Assembly: GCF_000337535.1 (NCBI RefSeq)
Contig: NZ_AOIP01000054.1
Span: forward strand, 1-41,069
Direction: 5' to 3'
Source: Natrialba aegyptia DSM 13077
Lineage (GTDB): Archaea > Halobacteriota > Halobacteria > Halobacteriales > Natrialbaceae
DNA: 41,069 bases
The notes beneath the pieces are model-generated. The model was not told the origin of the DNA. It saw only the letters and a program-made list of their open reading frames with translations, and ran no database searches. This document shows, in pieces, positions 32,389 through 40,894 of this stretch. Each line of letters opens with the position of its first letter. The stretch's first letter is position 1. Made by a program: the position numbers and the translations under genes.

Positions 32389-32862
32389 TTAGAATCGATC
32401 TTCGTCAATTTGACGGAAGACTTGCTTCATTTCTTCAGGTAATTCCGATGGATGTGGTCGCTGCTCTTCCCACGTCATTTCTGTATACTTTTGTATTTCG
32501 TCTGGATCATCAACCCACTGGAGGAACTCCTCTTTGCGATCAGTGTATTCCCGTCTTGCATTCACCAACCGTTCGTGACTCTCTGTGAGTCCAAGATGGC
32601 GCATTCGCTGCCTAATGTAATGGCCCAATGCAGTCAGGGTCCACACGCGACGAAGCGTATCATCCCGATACGCCTGGTCTGGTACAATCAGTCCAAGGTG
32701 GACCGCTTCGTCTCTCCGATCGTTGAGATAGCCACGACTCACATCCAATAAATCGTCAATCTCGTCAAACCGATACCCCTCAGCATCAAGGAGAGAGATC
32801 AATTCAACTGCTCCTTTTCGATCAAAGAACTCTGATAGCTCGGTGTAATCAATTTCATCGGC
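32389..32862 (-). CDS. Winged-helix regulator-like protein with lost native start
   Basis: About 158 codons of intact protein: a helical HTH domain (GAVELISLLDAEGYRFDEID, DLLDVSRGYLNDRRDEAVHL, RRVWTLTALGHYIRQRM) and a coiled C-terminus (ARREYTDRKEEFLQWVDD). The frame stays open upstream into IS debris: the IS-like end GGCTCTGTTGAA (32860-32871) sits where the native start should be. If expressed, it must use a start inside the IS remnant (ATG at 32931), giving a chimeric N-terminus. I do not recognise the exact family. Confidence 0.6.
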   Translation of the reverse strand, partial: ADEIDYTELSEFFDRKGAVELISLLDAEGYRFDEIDDLLDVSRGYLNDRRDEAVHLGLIVPDQAYRDDTLRRVWTLTALGHYIRQRMRHLGLTESHERLVNARREYTDRKEEFLQWVDDPDEIQKYTEMTWEEQRPHPSELPEEMKQVFRQIDEDRF

Positions 32863-32891
32863 TCTGTTGAATCGCTGTAAGGCGGTGGATT

Positions 32892-33080
32892 TCACTGTTT
32901 GATGGCACGCTTGATGTTGTAGACGACACACATCAGGGCGATTTCACGGAACTCTCGATACCAGGTTTGCGCTCGCACGGCTCGTGGCACGGCGAGCACC
33001 GGCCACTGGATCACGATCCACAACTGCTCTAACAGGAAGCCGACGCCTACGTAGAACAGCCCGTGATGGTCCTCGGGCGG
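32892..33080 (-). pseudogene. Transposase C-terminal debris, apparently two elements fused
   Basis: A 62-codon frame: EDHHGLFYVGVGFLLEQLWI, VIQWPVLAVPRAV, then RAQTWYREFREIALMCVVYN and IKRAIKQ before TGA. The first half and the second half each resemble C-terminal parts of different haloarchaeal transposase families as I remember them, joined at PRAVRAQ. There is no upstream catalytic part. The IS-like end GGCTCTGTTGAA follows at 32860-32871. Confidence 0.55.
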
Positions 33081-33153
33081 TCACATGAGCCTCAATTGGG
33101 CCGTCTGCGGTCGGTCCCGTGAGTAACTACGCCCGAACCTGCCGCGGAGCTGC

Positions 33154-33753
33154 TCAGAGCGGGGGAACGAGCATCGCGAACTCGTAGTCGTAGATGTGGT
33201 TGAGCATGAAGTAGGTGACCACACCCAGCACGAGGCTCAGGATCCAGCTCCCCGCGGCGATGCGGCCGACGCGTGCGTGGGCAGTCTCTCGTAGCTCGGC
33301 GGGCGTATGGGTGAGCCCGAGGATCAGCGCGTACAACACGACCGGGACAGCAACGATCGAGAGCACGATGTGGATCGCGAGCATCGCGAGGTAGAGCTCG
33401 TATACCGGGGAGACGGCGACAAACTCCTTCGTCCCGCCGCCGCCGACCCGGATCAGGTAGACAACCAGAAACAGGATGATCGTGATGAATGCGCCCGTCA
33501 TCGCCGCGCGGTGTTTGTCGACCTCATCCGCTCGGATCCAGTACCAGCCGGCGACGAGCAGTGCGGTCGTCACGGAGTTGATTACCGCGATCGCGTGGGT
33601 GAACAGGTTGACCTGCGCGTTCGTCAGATCGGGATAGATCGGAACGTCCGCGACGAAAGTTCCGATGACGAGTCCGTAGCCGACGATCGTCAACAGGATC
33701 GTTACGCCTACCGGCCGCTCTCGGAGTCGCTCTTTCGCGTCGGCAGTTGCCAT
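33154..33753 (-). CDS. DUF420 membrane protein
   Basis: 199 residues with five to six helices. DUF420/YozB features: FTHAIAVINSVTTALLVAGWYWIRA with a conserved H, KHRAAMTGAF, ELYLAMLAIHIVLSIVAVPVVLYAL and HARVGRIAAGSWILSLVLGVVTYFML. Several membrane histidines suggest heme or copper contact; the family is often linked to cytochrome oxidase assembly. In keeping with this, heme O synthase and uroporphyrinogen-III synthase genes lie within 4 kb. Confidence 0.88.
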   Translation of the reverse strand: MATADAKERLRERPVGVTILLTIVGYGLVIGTFVADVPIYPDLTNAQVNLFTHAIAVINSVTTALLVAGWYWIRADEVDKHRAAMTGAFITIILFLVVYLIRVGGGGTKEFVAVSPVYELYLAMLAIHIVLSIVAVPVVLYALILGLTHTPAELRETAHARVGRIAAGSWILSLVLGVVTYFMLNHIYDYEFAMLVPPL

Positions 33754-33808
33754 CGGTCGACGTTAGGACAAGCCCCGTATCTGTCTTGCCGTTTCGAACC
33801 TTGATCCG

Positions 33809-34361
33809 TTAGGAGAGCTCTAGCGTGATCCCGTTGTCGCCGTCGACCGCGACGCAGACGCCGTTGACGCACTGGGCGTACTCGCTGGAGTGTCTACCCG
33901 ACTAGCGGATCCGAGCCGCTCTTCGGGCAAGCCGCATCCTTGAGCAGCTCGTGCTTTCGGTACATCGTCGAGAGAGGACTGTCGCAGCGCTCGGAAAGCT
34001 CCGACGCGGTGACGATATTCGGGCGGTAGCTCTCGATTTCCTCGAGAACGGCCTGTCGGCCCTCGTCGTCGACGTCGAACAACACCAGCGCGTCGTTGAG
34101 GTGGGCCGCAATCGCATCAAACTCAGTCGACGTGATACCCATCCCCTCGTGGGCCGTCTCCATCTCCCCACCTGAGTACCCGACTGGTCCTCCTGTTACG
34201 GAGCTGATGAACTGCGCCTGGTGGATCCGCACTCTCTGCATGTCGATGTCCTCGAAGTAGTACGCGACTCGCTCGTCTTCGAGCACTCGGATATAGAACT
34301 CGTCGACGATAGCACCGATCGCGTCCTGACCACCGAGTCAGTTGTACAGTACCTCTGTCAT
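33809..34361 (-). pseudogene. Truncated-hemoglobin/HTH chimera, multiply broken
   Basis: It starts MTEVLYN at 34361, then an in-frame TGA at codon 8 (34338-34340). It continues LGGQDAIGAIVDEFYIRVLE, YYFEDIDMQRVRIHQAQFIS, HEGMGITSTEFDAIAAHL: a group I-type truncated globin. After EEIESYRPNI the reading turns into a winged-helix tail (LSERCDSPLSTMYRKHELL), stops at 33894, and continues in another frame as GRHSSEYAQCVNGVCVAVDG, DNGITLELS to TAA at 33809. Native globins and such HTH proteins are separate, so this is a fusion with at least three lesions. Confidence 0.75.
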
Positions 34362-34430
34362 TCCGCATAGTTTGTGACTTCGACCGGATGAATTCTCTCC
34401 TGATACTGTCTGGTTGAGTCAGTTTGAGAA

Positions 34431-34480
34431 CTGAGCAGGTCGTGATGTTGAATTGAATTGATGCCCACAGACCTGCTCAG
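34431..34480. repeat. 10-bp inverted repeat, possible IS end remnant
   Basis: CTGAGCAGGT (34431-34440) and ACCTGCTCAG (34471-34480) are exact inverses around 30 bp. An 17-codon frame starting MPTDLLSESYETELEES begins inside (34461) and stops at 34514; it may be the N-terminal stub of a transposase. Confidence 0.35.
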
Positions 34481-34537
34481 CGAGAGCTATGAGACGGAGT
34501 TAGAAGAATCTTGAGCTGGGACTCCGCTTTTCATCGC

Positions 34538-35950
34538 CTAAATCACTATTGCGTCAACCACAATTGCAAGCAGGACAGCCCCGAGGTAGGCATTGGAGGC
34601 GTGGAAGGCACGGAATGCGGCTTGTTTGGTCTGCTCGTGGTGAAGACGGATCGTCGCCCACAGAAAGATGATCCCGACAAAGGCAGTCGTGACAGCGACA
34701 AGCCAGCTTAGTTGCGTGAACCAGATCAGCACCGTTGTAGCGGCGAGCGTCGTTCCGAGCCAAAGTACGATGTGTTTGCGTGTCGTTGTTTCGCCACGAA
34801 CCACCGACATCATCGGGAAGCCACCTCGGGCATAGTCTTCCTTGTATGCTAATGCAAGATTATAGAAATGAGCAGGTGTCCAGACGAAGATCACTGCGGC
34901 GAGAGCAATACCAGTGATGCCAATTCGGCCGGTGACGGCGGCCCAGCCGATCAACGCCGGGAGTGCCCCCGCGGCACCACCAATGACAGTATTCTGGACT
35001 GTGTTGGGCTTGAGAACAAGTGTGTAGATGACGCTGTAGAACAGGATTGCGATCAACCCAAGTGCAGCTGTGAGTGAGTTCAACTGTAGGAAGATGATCG
35101 TTGAAAGTACGGTAAGTGCGATTCCAAAGAGGATGGCATTCCGTTTGGGTAGCTGGTGAGTGACCAACGGTCGGTCGTTTGTTCGTGACATCTTCCGGTC
35201 TACATCGCGTTCAAAGACGTGATTGAACGTGCCACTTGCACCGATAGCAAGTACGCCACCGCCGATCGTGAGCAGAATCTCACGGGTTTCTAGGGCAGAA
35301 CCAGCAGCAAGCGCCATCGCAGCAACGGCGACGAGACAAAGCAGCCACATCAGCCGAGGCTTCATCAACTGGAAGTATGCGAACATACGACCCTTCAGCC
35401 GAGTCCCGAGTGGCTGTTCTGAAAGGATGGTTGCTACGGAAGATAATTCAGAGTTGGCACATTCCATATCCTCCGAGTGAAGTGGTTCGTCCGCACTGCC
35501 GGTCTCGTATTCCAGTTGCCACGCAAGGGCAAGCACCAATGTTCCGAAGATAGTGAGTCCAAAGCCTAAATGGAGCCAAGGAATAGGGGGTGAACCAGCA
35601 GTTATTGACAGCAATGCGCCATGAGCCATCTGTAGTGGATAGAGCACAAGTGCTACAGCGATTGGTGCAGTCACGCGGCCGGAGGTGTCACCGTATACGA
35701 TGGCATAGGTCGTGGCGAGTAAGAGAACCCCTGTCAGGAACGCAAGCAAGCGGTGTCCGGTTGCGACTGCCATCGTGAGATCGTTCGTTGCGCCGGAACA
35801 GATCGGCCAGGTCGTACAGGCTGCTGCTGCGTCCCCAAGCGAGGCTGTTGCCCCGATCACGACCAATAGGTAAACCGCCACGGTCGTAGTTCCTAACGCC
35901 GTTATAGGATTATCGATAAACGCCGCATATATCTGTGTTGGTCTTTTCAT
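34538..35950 (-). CDS. ctaB: Heme O synthase (protoheme IX farnesyltransferase), haloarchaeal two-part form
   Basis: Membrane prenyltransferase that attaches a farnesyl group to heme B for terminal oxidases. 470 residues from ATG 35950. Residues 1-145 form an extra four-helix domain resembling part of CtaA/Cox15 (TGHRLLAFLTGVLL, LQMAHGALLS with conserved His). The UbiA domain follows from about 188: YFQLMKPRLMWLLCL, FNHVFERDVDRKMSRTNDRP (prenyl-PP/Mg site, N243, D249, D251) and YKEDYARGGFPMMSVV (second site). The longer frame upstream lacks the typical start and is rejected. Confidence 0.92.
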   Translation of the reverse strand: MKRPTQIYAAFIDNPITALGTTTVAVYLLVVIGATASLGDAAAACTTWPICSGATNDLTMAVATGHRLLAFLTGVLLLATTYAIVYGDTSGRVTAPIAVALVLYPLQMAHGALLSITAGSPPIPWLHLGFGLTIFGTLVLALAWQLEYETGSADEPLHSEDMECANSELSSVATILSEQPLGTRLKGRMFAYFQLMKPRLMWLLCLVAVAAMALAAGSALETREILLTIGGGVLAIGASGTFNHVFERDVDRKMSRTNDRPLVTHQLPKRNAILFGIALTVLSTIIFLQLNSLTAALGLIAILFYSVIYTLVLKPNTVQNTVIGGAAGALPALIGWAAVTGRIGITGIALAAVIFVWTPAHFYNLALAYKEDYARGGFPMMSVVRGETTTRKHIVLWLGTTLAATTVLIWFTQLSWLVAVTTAFVGIIFLWATIRLHHEQTKQAAFRAFHASNAYLGAVLLAIVVDAIVI

Positions 35951-36163
35951 TATTTTGATCTTCGTTCCTACTCTCAGTACCTTCAATAGCTGATGGTACC
36001 TTTTGTGTGAGTAAATACCTTGGCTTGATTCAGAATGAATATCAGTTGGTGATCTGTCAAAAAACATCGGCAGAAAGAATGAGAGGTGTCATAACCGTTT
36101 GAGGTGACGGATTACCGTAAACTCACCGTATTATCACCGATCAAATCACAGAAGTAGTGTCAA

Positions 36164-36361
36164 TCAGTCTGTCGAATTAAACTCCAGAAGTAATACTATA
36201 GGTTCTGATGAATCGCCATACAGCGTCGGTTTCTTGTGTTCCGATGGCGTTGTGAGAGCATCTACCCGCTTCATCACTCCCGGAACCCTCGACGTCACAG
36301 TCACATCCGTCCCAGTGTGACGCCTCAAGCGTCGTGCGTTTTCACCGAAGGTCGCCGCCAT
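36164..36361 (-). CDS. Doubtful 65-aa frame after the DHS remnant
   Basis: MAATFGENARRLRRHTGTDV, VTSRVPGVMKRVDALTTPSE, ending EPIVLLLEFNSTD. The ATG follows the TAG of the deoxyhypusine synthase remnant directly. Composition is less acidic than in real genes nearby. It may be a piece of another broken gene; no family recognised. Confidence 0.25.
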   Translation of the reverse strand: MAATFGENARRLRRHTGTDVTVTSRVPGVMKRVDALTTPSEHKKPTLYGDSSEPIVLLLEFNSTD

Positions 36362-36830
36362 CTAGCGATTCACCAGAGCCTCCTCTAGCCAAATGTACCG
36401 GTCAGAGGGGACGAAGAGGTTCCCCAGGCGGTTGATTTCTTGTTCTCGGAGATCGGCTTCGTCCGCTTCCCGTTCCTCCATTTTGAACGGCTTCGCCGTC
36501 TTAATGACGTCCTCTGCCAGCGATCCAGCGGTCGTGATCAGTACGTCAACGTACCCTTCGCAAACGAGGTAGGCGACGACTTCACGCAGGCCCAACGAGA
36601 TCATATTCGACGTACACGTGAGATAGATCGTTGCATCAGCGTCTCGCATCTTCTGTGATGTCGATGGCCTCTGCAAGTTGCATCGCCTGAAAGCCCGTCG
36701 TTGCATAGGCATCCAGCAGTTCCTGAAAATCGAGTTCTCCGCGGAAGTCGTAGCCTTGTACATCTGATGTGGACAGGCCTTCATCACTTCCTGACAATGT
36801 ATTTGTGAGAGTTGTCGTCCATACCACCAA
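36362..36830 (-). pseudogene. Deoxyhypusine synthase remnant, frameshifted and truncated
   Basis: N-terminal part in one frame (SDVQGYDFRGELDFQELLDA, YATTGFQAMQLAEAIDIT), then, after a shift near 36648 (two bases missing in ACA-GAA-G-ATG), RDADATIYLTCTSNMISLGL, REVVAYLVCEGYVDVLITTA, GSLAEDVIKTAKPF and NRLGNLFVPSDRYIWLEEAL. These are hallmark blocks of deoxyhypusine synthase, the enzyme that modifies aIF5A. It stops at about one third to half of the usual 310-350 residues, without the active-site lysine region. An intact copy must exist elsewhere if aIF5A is modified by this route. Confidence 0.85.
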
Positions 36831-36913
36831 TTAGAAAGATGTTAGTTTGAAACGTTCGAGATCGGTCGGCGAGTCTCGACACACACAAGTCCAGCATCGA
36901 CTAACTGTCTGGC

Positions 36914-37651
36914 ATGTCCCGGCCAACGGTGGCTGTGCTCCGACCCGACGACAACCGGATCGTCGAGGCGGTCGAGTATCTCCAGTCACTCGGTGTATCT
37001 CCGATCTCAGACCCGATGCTGACAGTCGATCCGACCGGTCAGAGCCCACAGCACGCGGACTACTGTGTCTTTACGAGCGAGACTGGCGTCGACCTGACTG
37101 CCACAGCGGGGTGGGAACAACGGGACACCACCGTTTGTGCCGTTGGGGATCAGACTGCGACCGCGTTACGTAACCACGAATACTCGGTCGACGTTGTTCC
37201 GTCGACGTTCACGTCCGCAGGTCTTGTCAACGAGTTATCCGCCGGTGTTGACGGACAAACGGTTGAACTTGCTCGGAGTGCACACGGCAGCGACGTACTG
37301 GTTGAGGGGCTAAAAGCAGCGGGTGCAACCGTCCACGATACGCACCTGTATCGCTTGCAACGACCAGGGACTGCTGGACAGTCAGTTTCACTTGCCGTAG
37401 ACGGTGAACTGGACGGGATACTGTTCACATCGCCGAAGACCGTCGAGCACTTCTTCGGGATCGCGATTGAACGCGACGCTGTCGCTACACTACAACGCGG
37501 GCTAAAGGAGACAGTTGTCAGTGCGATTGGGGCACCGACAGAGCGTGCTGTCCACAATAACGGTGCCGCTGTCGATGTCATGCCTGATACAGTAGATTTC
37601 ACCCGGCTTGCTGAGGTCACCGTAAACCAAATTCAGAGGATTCAACGGTGA
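36914..37651 (+). CDS. hemD: Uroporphyrinogen-III synthase
   Basis: Cytosolic enzyme that closes and isomerises hydroxymethylbilane to uroporphyrinogen III in heme and cobamide synthesis. 245 residues in the two-domain HemD fold: VAVLRPDDNRIVEAVEYLQS, DYCVFTSETGVDL, VCAVGDQTATALR, then LFTSPKTVEHFF and VSAIGAPTERAVHNNG, the typical second-domain block. In many haloarchaea hemD sits with other hem genes; here it is isolated. Proximity to ctaB and DUF420 gives a heme/respiration theme. Start ATG 36914. Confidence 0.9.
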   Translation: MSRPTVAVLRPDDNRIVEAVEYLQSLGVSPISDPMLTVDPTGQSPQHADYCVFTSETGVDLTATAGWEQRDTTVCAVGDQTATALRNHEYSVDVVPSTFTSAGLVNELSAGVDGQTVELARSAHGSDVLVEGLKAAGATVHDTHLYRLQRPGTAGQSVSLAVDGELDGILFTSPKTVEHFFGIAIERDAVATLQRGLKETVVSAIGAPTERAVHNNGAAVDVMPDTVDFTRLAEVTVNQIQRIQR

Positions 37652-37692
37652 ATTCGCTCCATTTCCAATCAATCAGGCCGTCACGAAAGGTA

Positions 37693-38859
37693 TTACGAGC
37701 GTCTAATTATGAACCAAGTTGCGCCGATAATGAATGCGCCGGACCCCGAAATCAACAGCGTTCGTCGGTAGCCGAATACCGCTGCAGCCCCGACGCTGAG
37801 CGGCGGGCCAATGGTCGTCCCGAGTCTGAGGACGCTCGTCCGAATACTCATGATGCTCCCACGAAATTCGTCTGGTGCTCGTTCGTTGAGAGCAGTATCC
37901 GTAATCGGTTCTGCGAGACCTTGGCCGAGGCCGAACAGTAAGAGTGCGCCAGTGACCACGTAGATGGAGTCCGCAATAGCTACGACGGCGAGTCCGATCC
38001 CGTAACTCACAAACCCGAGTGCGATCGATTGGAAACTCGTGAAAACGTGGAGCACGTGATCTCCTTGCATTGCGGTCATTCCCATCGTGACCGCAGGTAA
38101 CCCCAAGAGAAGGCCGATCCCTGCCGACGAGAGCTGATATTCGTTGGCGAGCAGGAACGGAACAGCAGTGAGCTGCGCGCCGTAGAGGATGACAAATATC
38201 CCGAAGATCGCGAGGTAAAGAATAGCGAAGGGAGTCATCGCAGTCGGTCCAGTAAGGAATTCGCGAATACTTGAATTCGAATTGGTTCCGGCCCGATTGG
38301 GCTCTTCCAGCAGAGTTATCCCGGGGACGGCGACGAGTACGGCGAGAAGGAAACATGCGAATGGAGCCGACCATGCAAGCGTTGCAAGCGCCCCTCCGAG
38401 CAGCGGATAGCCGGCGGCACCGGCCGCAAGAATCGCCGCGTTGGTACCAATCAACACTCGTCGCTGTTCACCAGTGAAGAGGTCGCCAAGGAGTGTGACC
38501 GTGAGCATTACGATCGCACTACTTGCCGCACCTTGGATTGCTCCCAGTACGAGAATTAGGGTGAAATCGGAGATGATGATAATACTGCCCCCACTGATCC
38601 CGAATATAATGAGCGCTGGGATCAGAATAGGTTTCCGACCGATTCGGTCAGCCAGCAGTCCGATGGGGAGTGTGAGAAATATCCCAGGAAGCGTGAATGC
38701 GGACAGCAAGAGACTGGCCTCTGACTCCGAAATATCCCACGCCTCCTGCACCGCTGGGAGTGCAGGACTGATGAGTGAAACCCCCATGACAGCGACAAGA
38801 GTACTTGCGAAGATTACCGCTGCTGCCGGCGAGTCCCGGAGTGTCTGTTTCCATTCCAT
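37693..38859 (-). CDS. MFS transporter, multidrug-efflux type
   Basis: 388 residues, 12 helices. Signature: LPIGLLADRIGRKPILIPAL in loop 2-3 (about 59-78), FASTLVAVMGVSLISPALPA in helix 1, QGAASSAIVMLTVTLLGDLF in helix 4 with the antiporter-type motif region. It resembles bacterial Bcr/EmrD-like drug exporters. No regulator is adjacent. It converges with hemD. Confidence 0.9.
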   Translation of the reverse strand: MEWKQTLRDSPAAAVIFASTLVAVMGVSLISPALPAVQEAWDISESEASLLLSAFTLPGIFLTLPIGLLADRIGRKPILIPALIIFGISGGSIIIISDFTLILVLGAIQGAASSAIVMLTVTLLGDLFTGEQRRVLIGTNAAILAAGAAGYPLLGGALATLAWSAPFACFLLAVLVAVPGITLLEEPNRAGTNSNSSIREFLTGPTAMTPFAILYLAIFGIFVILYGAQLTAVPFLLANEYQLSSAGIGLLLGLPAVTMGMTAMQGDHVLHVFTSFQSIALGFVSYGIGLAVVAIADSIYVVTGALLLFGLGQGLAEPITDTALNERAPDEFRGSIMSIRTSVLRLGTTIGPPLSVGAAAVFGYRRTLLISGSGAFIIGATWFIIRRS

Positions 38860-39002
38860 TCGTTCAGTTCATCTCTTCACAATAGGGCCCCGTAAACTGC
38901 CCGTTACTGCGATCAAGTCTGACTCGAAGGGGGAAGAACGATTGCTGAACTCGTAGGCGGCTGTTCGCAGTATATCATCTTCGTTCCAGAAAAATATAGA
39001 AC

Positions 39003-40244
39003 TCATGGGACAACTTTCTCACCCCGTTCTTGGTTTCTGATGATTAAATGCCCTGCTAGAATAAGCCCAATTACCGGAAATATAGCGAGAGTCGTGAATA
39101 GCAAACTCGTTCCACCATACGTGAGCACAATGCCCGCAATTGAGGCACCGGCAGCACCGAGCCCAAAGACACCGAGATACGTATATCCGAACGAGAGACC
39201 ATGGATATCTGCTGCTGTGTACTTGCCAATCAGTGCCTGATGGATCGGCGCTTCCATGAATACGAAAAAGCCGAGCGCGGCGCAGATCACCAACGTCGCG
39301 ACGAGACCAGCGTCGGCGAAGAACGGAAACAGTAACGAGATGAGTATCAGCGTCGTGAACACGCCGGATATCGCCCATTCGGGGGATCGATAATCGCTCA
39401 ACTTCCCGCCTACGTACTGTCCGAGTCCGCCGATCAAGAGCAATCCAGCATAGACGTACTGGCTCGATTCGATAGGCTCACCTGCAATCTCGACGGATCC
39501 GAACACGGGCAAATCTGCGAGAATCTCCGGGAGAAACGTGAATACCCCTCGATAATACGTGCCTGCGAGCATTGCAATCGCGAATGCAACGATGAACCCA
39601 CCGACGAGCAACATCTTTGACCGTTCGAGAAATTTCCTCAGTCCCGAAGGTTGATTTGCGACTGCGTTGTCTTTCTTAGACGAAATTTCCCTTCGCTCAT
39701 CGAACGTCAATCGAGAGGCGATAAGTACACCGATGAGTGCTGGGACGATAAGTAGACCTGCGACGAATCGCCAGTCGAGAACGGTGAACAAGAGCACGGC
39801 CGCAAGTGGGCCGATTGCAGTGCCGACATTCCCAGCCACGCCGTGGTATGCCAATGCCGTCCCTTGTTGATTCGTCCCTCGAGTGATCAAGGAGAGACCT
39901 GCTGGATGATATAGACTAGCGGCAGCGCCCCAGAGAACGAGAGCCACGCTGAGGACCCAGATTGTGGGCGCTACACTGATGAGAGCGAAGCCACCAGCCA
40001 TCCCGCCCATCGAGAGGACAACAAGTCGTTTCGACCCGTATCGGTCAGCCAGTGAGCCACTCGGAAGGGCACCTACACCGATCATCCCGTATCCGACGGC
40101 GACAACAGCCCCTAGCACAGCTGCGGAGATGTCGAATTCGTTGAGCCAGATTACAACGAAGAGCGGAATCACCATCTCATATAAGTGAAACGTCGCGTGA
40201 CCGACCATCGTGAAGAGCGTAATGGTCCGGTCGTTCTCTTTCAT
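39003..40244 (-). CDS. MFS transporter (FSR/fosmidomycin-resistance-like)
   Basis: 413 residues from MKENDRTITLFTMVGHATFH, the N-terminus typical of this haloarchaeal group; an upstream in-frame ATG at 40307 adds 21 untypical residues. Loop 2-3 reads PSGSLADRYGSKRLVVLSMG; helix 4-5 region LYHPAGLSLITRGTNQQGTALAYHG is characteristic of Fsr-like exporters. It may export a small organic compound. Same strand as the previous MFS gene, with a 143-bp gap. Confidence 0.88.
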   Translation of the reverse strand: MKENDRTITLFTMVGHATFHLYEMVIPLFVVIWLNEFDISAAVLGAVVAVGYGMIGVGALPSGSLADRYGSKRLVVLSMGGMAGGFALISVAPTIWVLSVALVLWGAAASLYHPAGLSLITRGTNQQGTALAYHGVAGNVGTAIGPLAAVLLFTVLDWRFVAGLLIVPALIGVLIASRLTFDERREISSKKDNAVANQPSGLRKFLERSKMLLVGGFIVAFAIAMLAGTYYRGVFTFLPEILADLPVFGSVEIAGEPIESSQYVYAGLLLIGGLGQYVGGKLSDYRSPEWAISGVFTTLILISLLFPFFADAGLVATLVICAALGFFVFMEAPIHQALIGKYTAADIHGLSFGYTYLGVFGLGAAGASIAGIVLTYGGTSLLFTTLAIFPVIGLILAGHLIIRNQERGEKVVP

Positions 40245-40529
40245 GATCGAGAGAAGTTTGCCGAGGATAAAATGAGTGTGGGTCCAATGCGAGAGCGCAT
40301 TCATCACCGTTTATTGTCGAAGAAGCACAGCTGGTGGGCGATTTGTCTGGTCGCCTCGCGAAACCAATGAAGGAGTTTTCGGCTTTCATAGCGCGGTTTC
40401 ACTGTCCTATACCTTCGCAATGCGAAGTAACCACCGTCTCCTGATGTATGGACCCGCTGCAGTACCACTGATGGCAGACAGGATACCAACGCTATAGACG
40501 AACCTGATAGGTCGTCTCGGTGGATGACG

Positions 40530-40894
40530 ATGGATCCGATCCAGATTCAAGGGGAGTCCAACGAACGCGACACTGTCCACATCCTGATCCATAGCGGCGA
40601 GAGGTCAGGACACACGTTCGTTTACCGCGATGATAGTGGCACTGAGTGTGAAGAAAGTCTCAGAGATGGGTCCGTGGAGACAATCATGAACTACGAACTG
40701 GTCTTCGTCTACGAAGATGACGCATCAACACGGAGACTGGACTCGGCACCTTCGACCTGCTTAAGCGTGACGAAGCTTTCGATCGGGCTACCTCAGTCGG
40801 ACTCAAGGACCAGCCTTGCCATAGTGATACGTTGACGCCCGAAATCGTCGACATGCAGGTTATCGAGCGAAAGACTGTCGTCCGGAGTGAGTGA
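40530..40894 (+). pseudogene. Unknown small gene, probably frameshifted
   Basis: The first part reads MDPIQIQGESNERDTVHILI, HSGERSGHTFVYRDDSGTEC, ETIMNYELVFVYEDDAST. Near 40735 the coding-like reading moves frame to GLGTFDLLKRDEAFDRATSV, HSDTLTPEIVDMQVIERKTV and stops TGA at 40892-40894. The uncorrected frame would run on to 40835. Family not recognised. Confidence 0.3.

Noticed and set aside
36080-36110. TGAGAGGTGTCATAACCGTT resembling the inverted repeat of the 1072-bp IS
   Set aside because: Similarity needs gaps and there is no partner end or transposase nearby; could be chance.
40407-40592. Minus-strand frame with RKLLHWFREATRQIAHQL, possibly a transposase start
   Set aside because: No further match, no terminal repeats and overlapping frames on the other strand; too weak to call.
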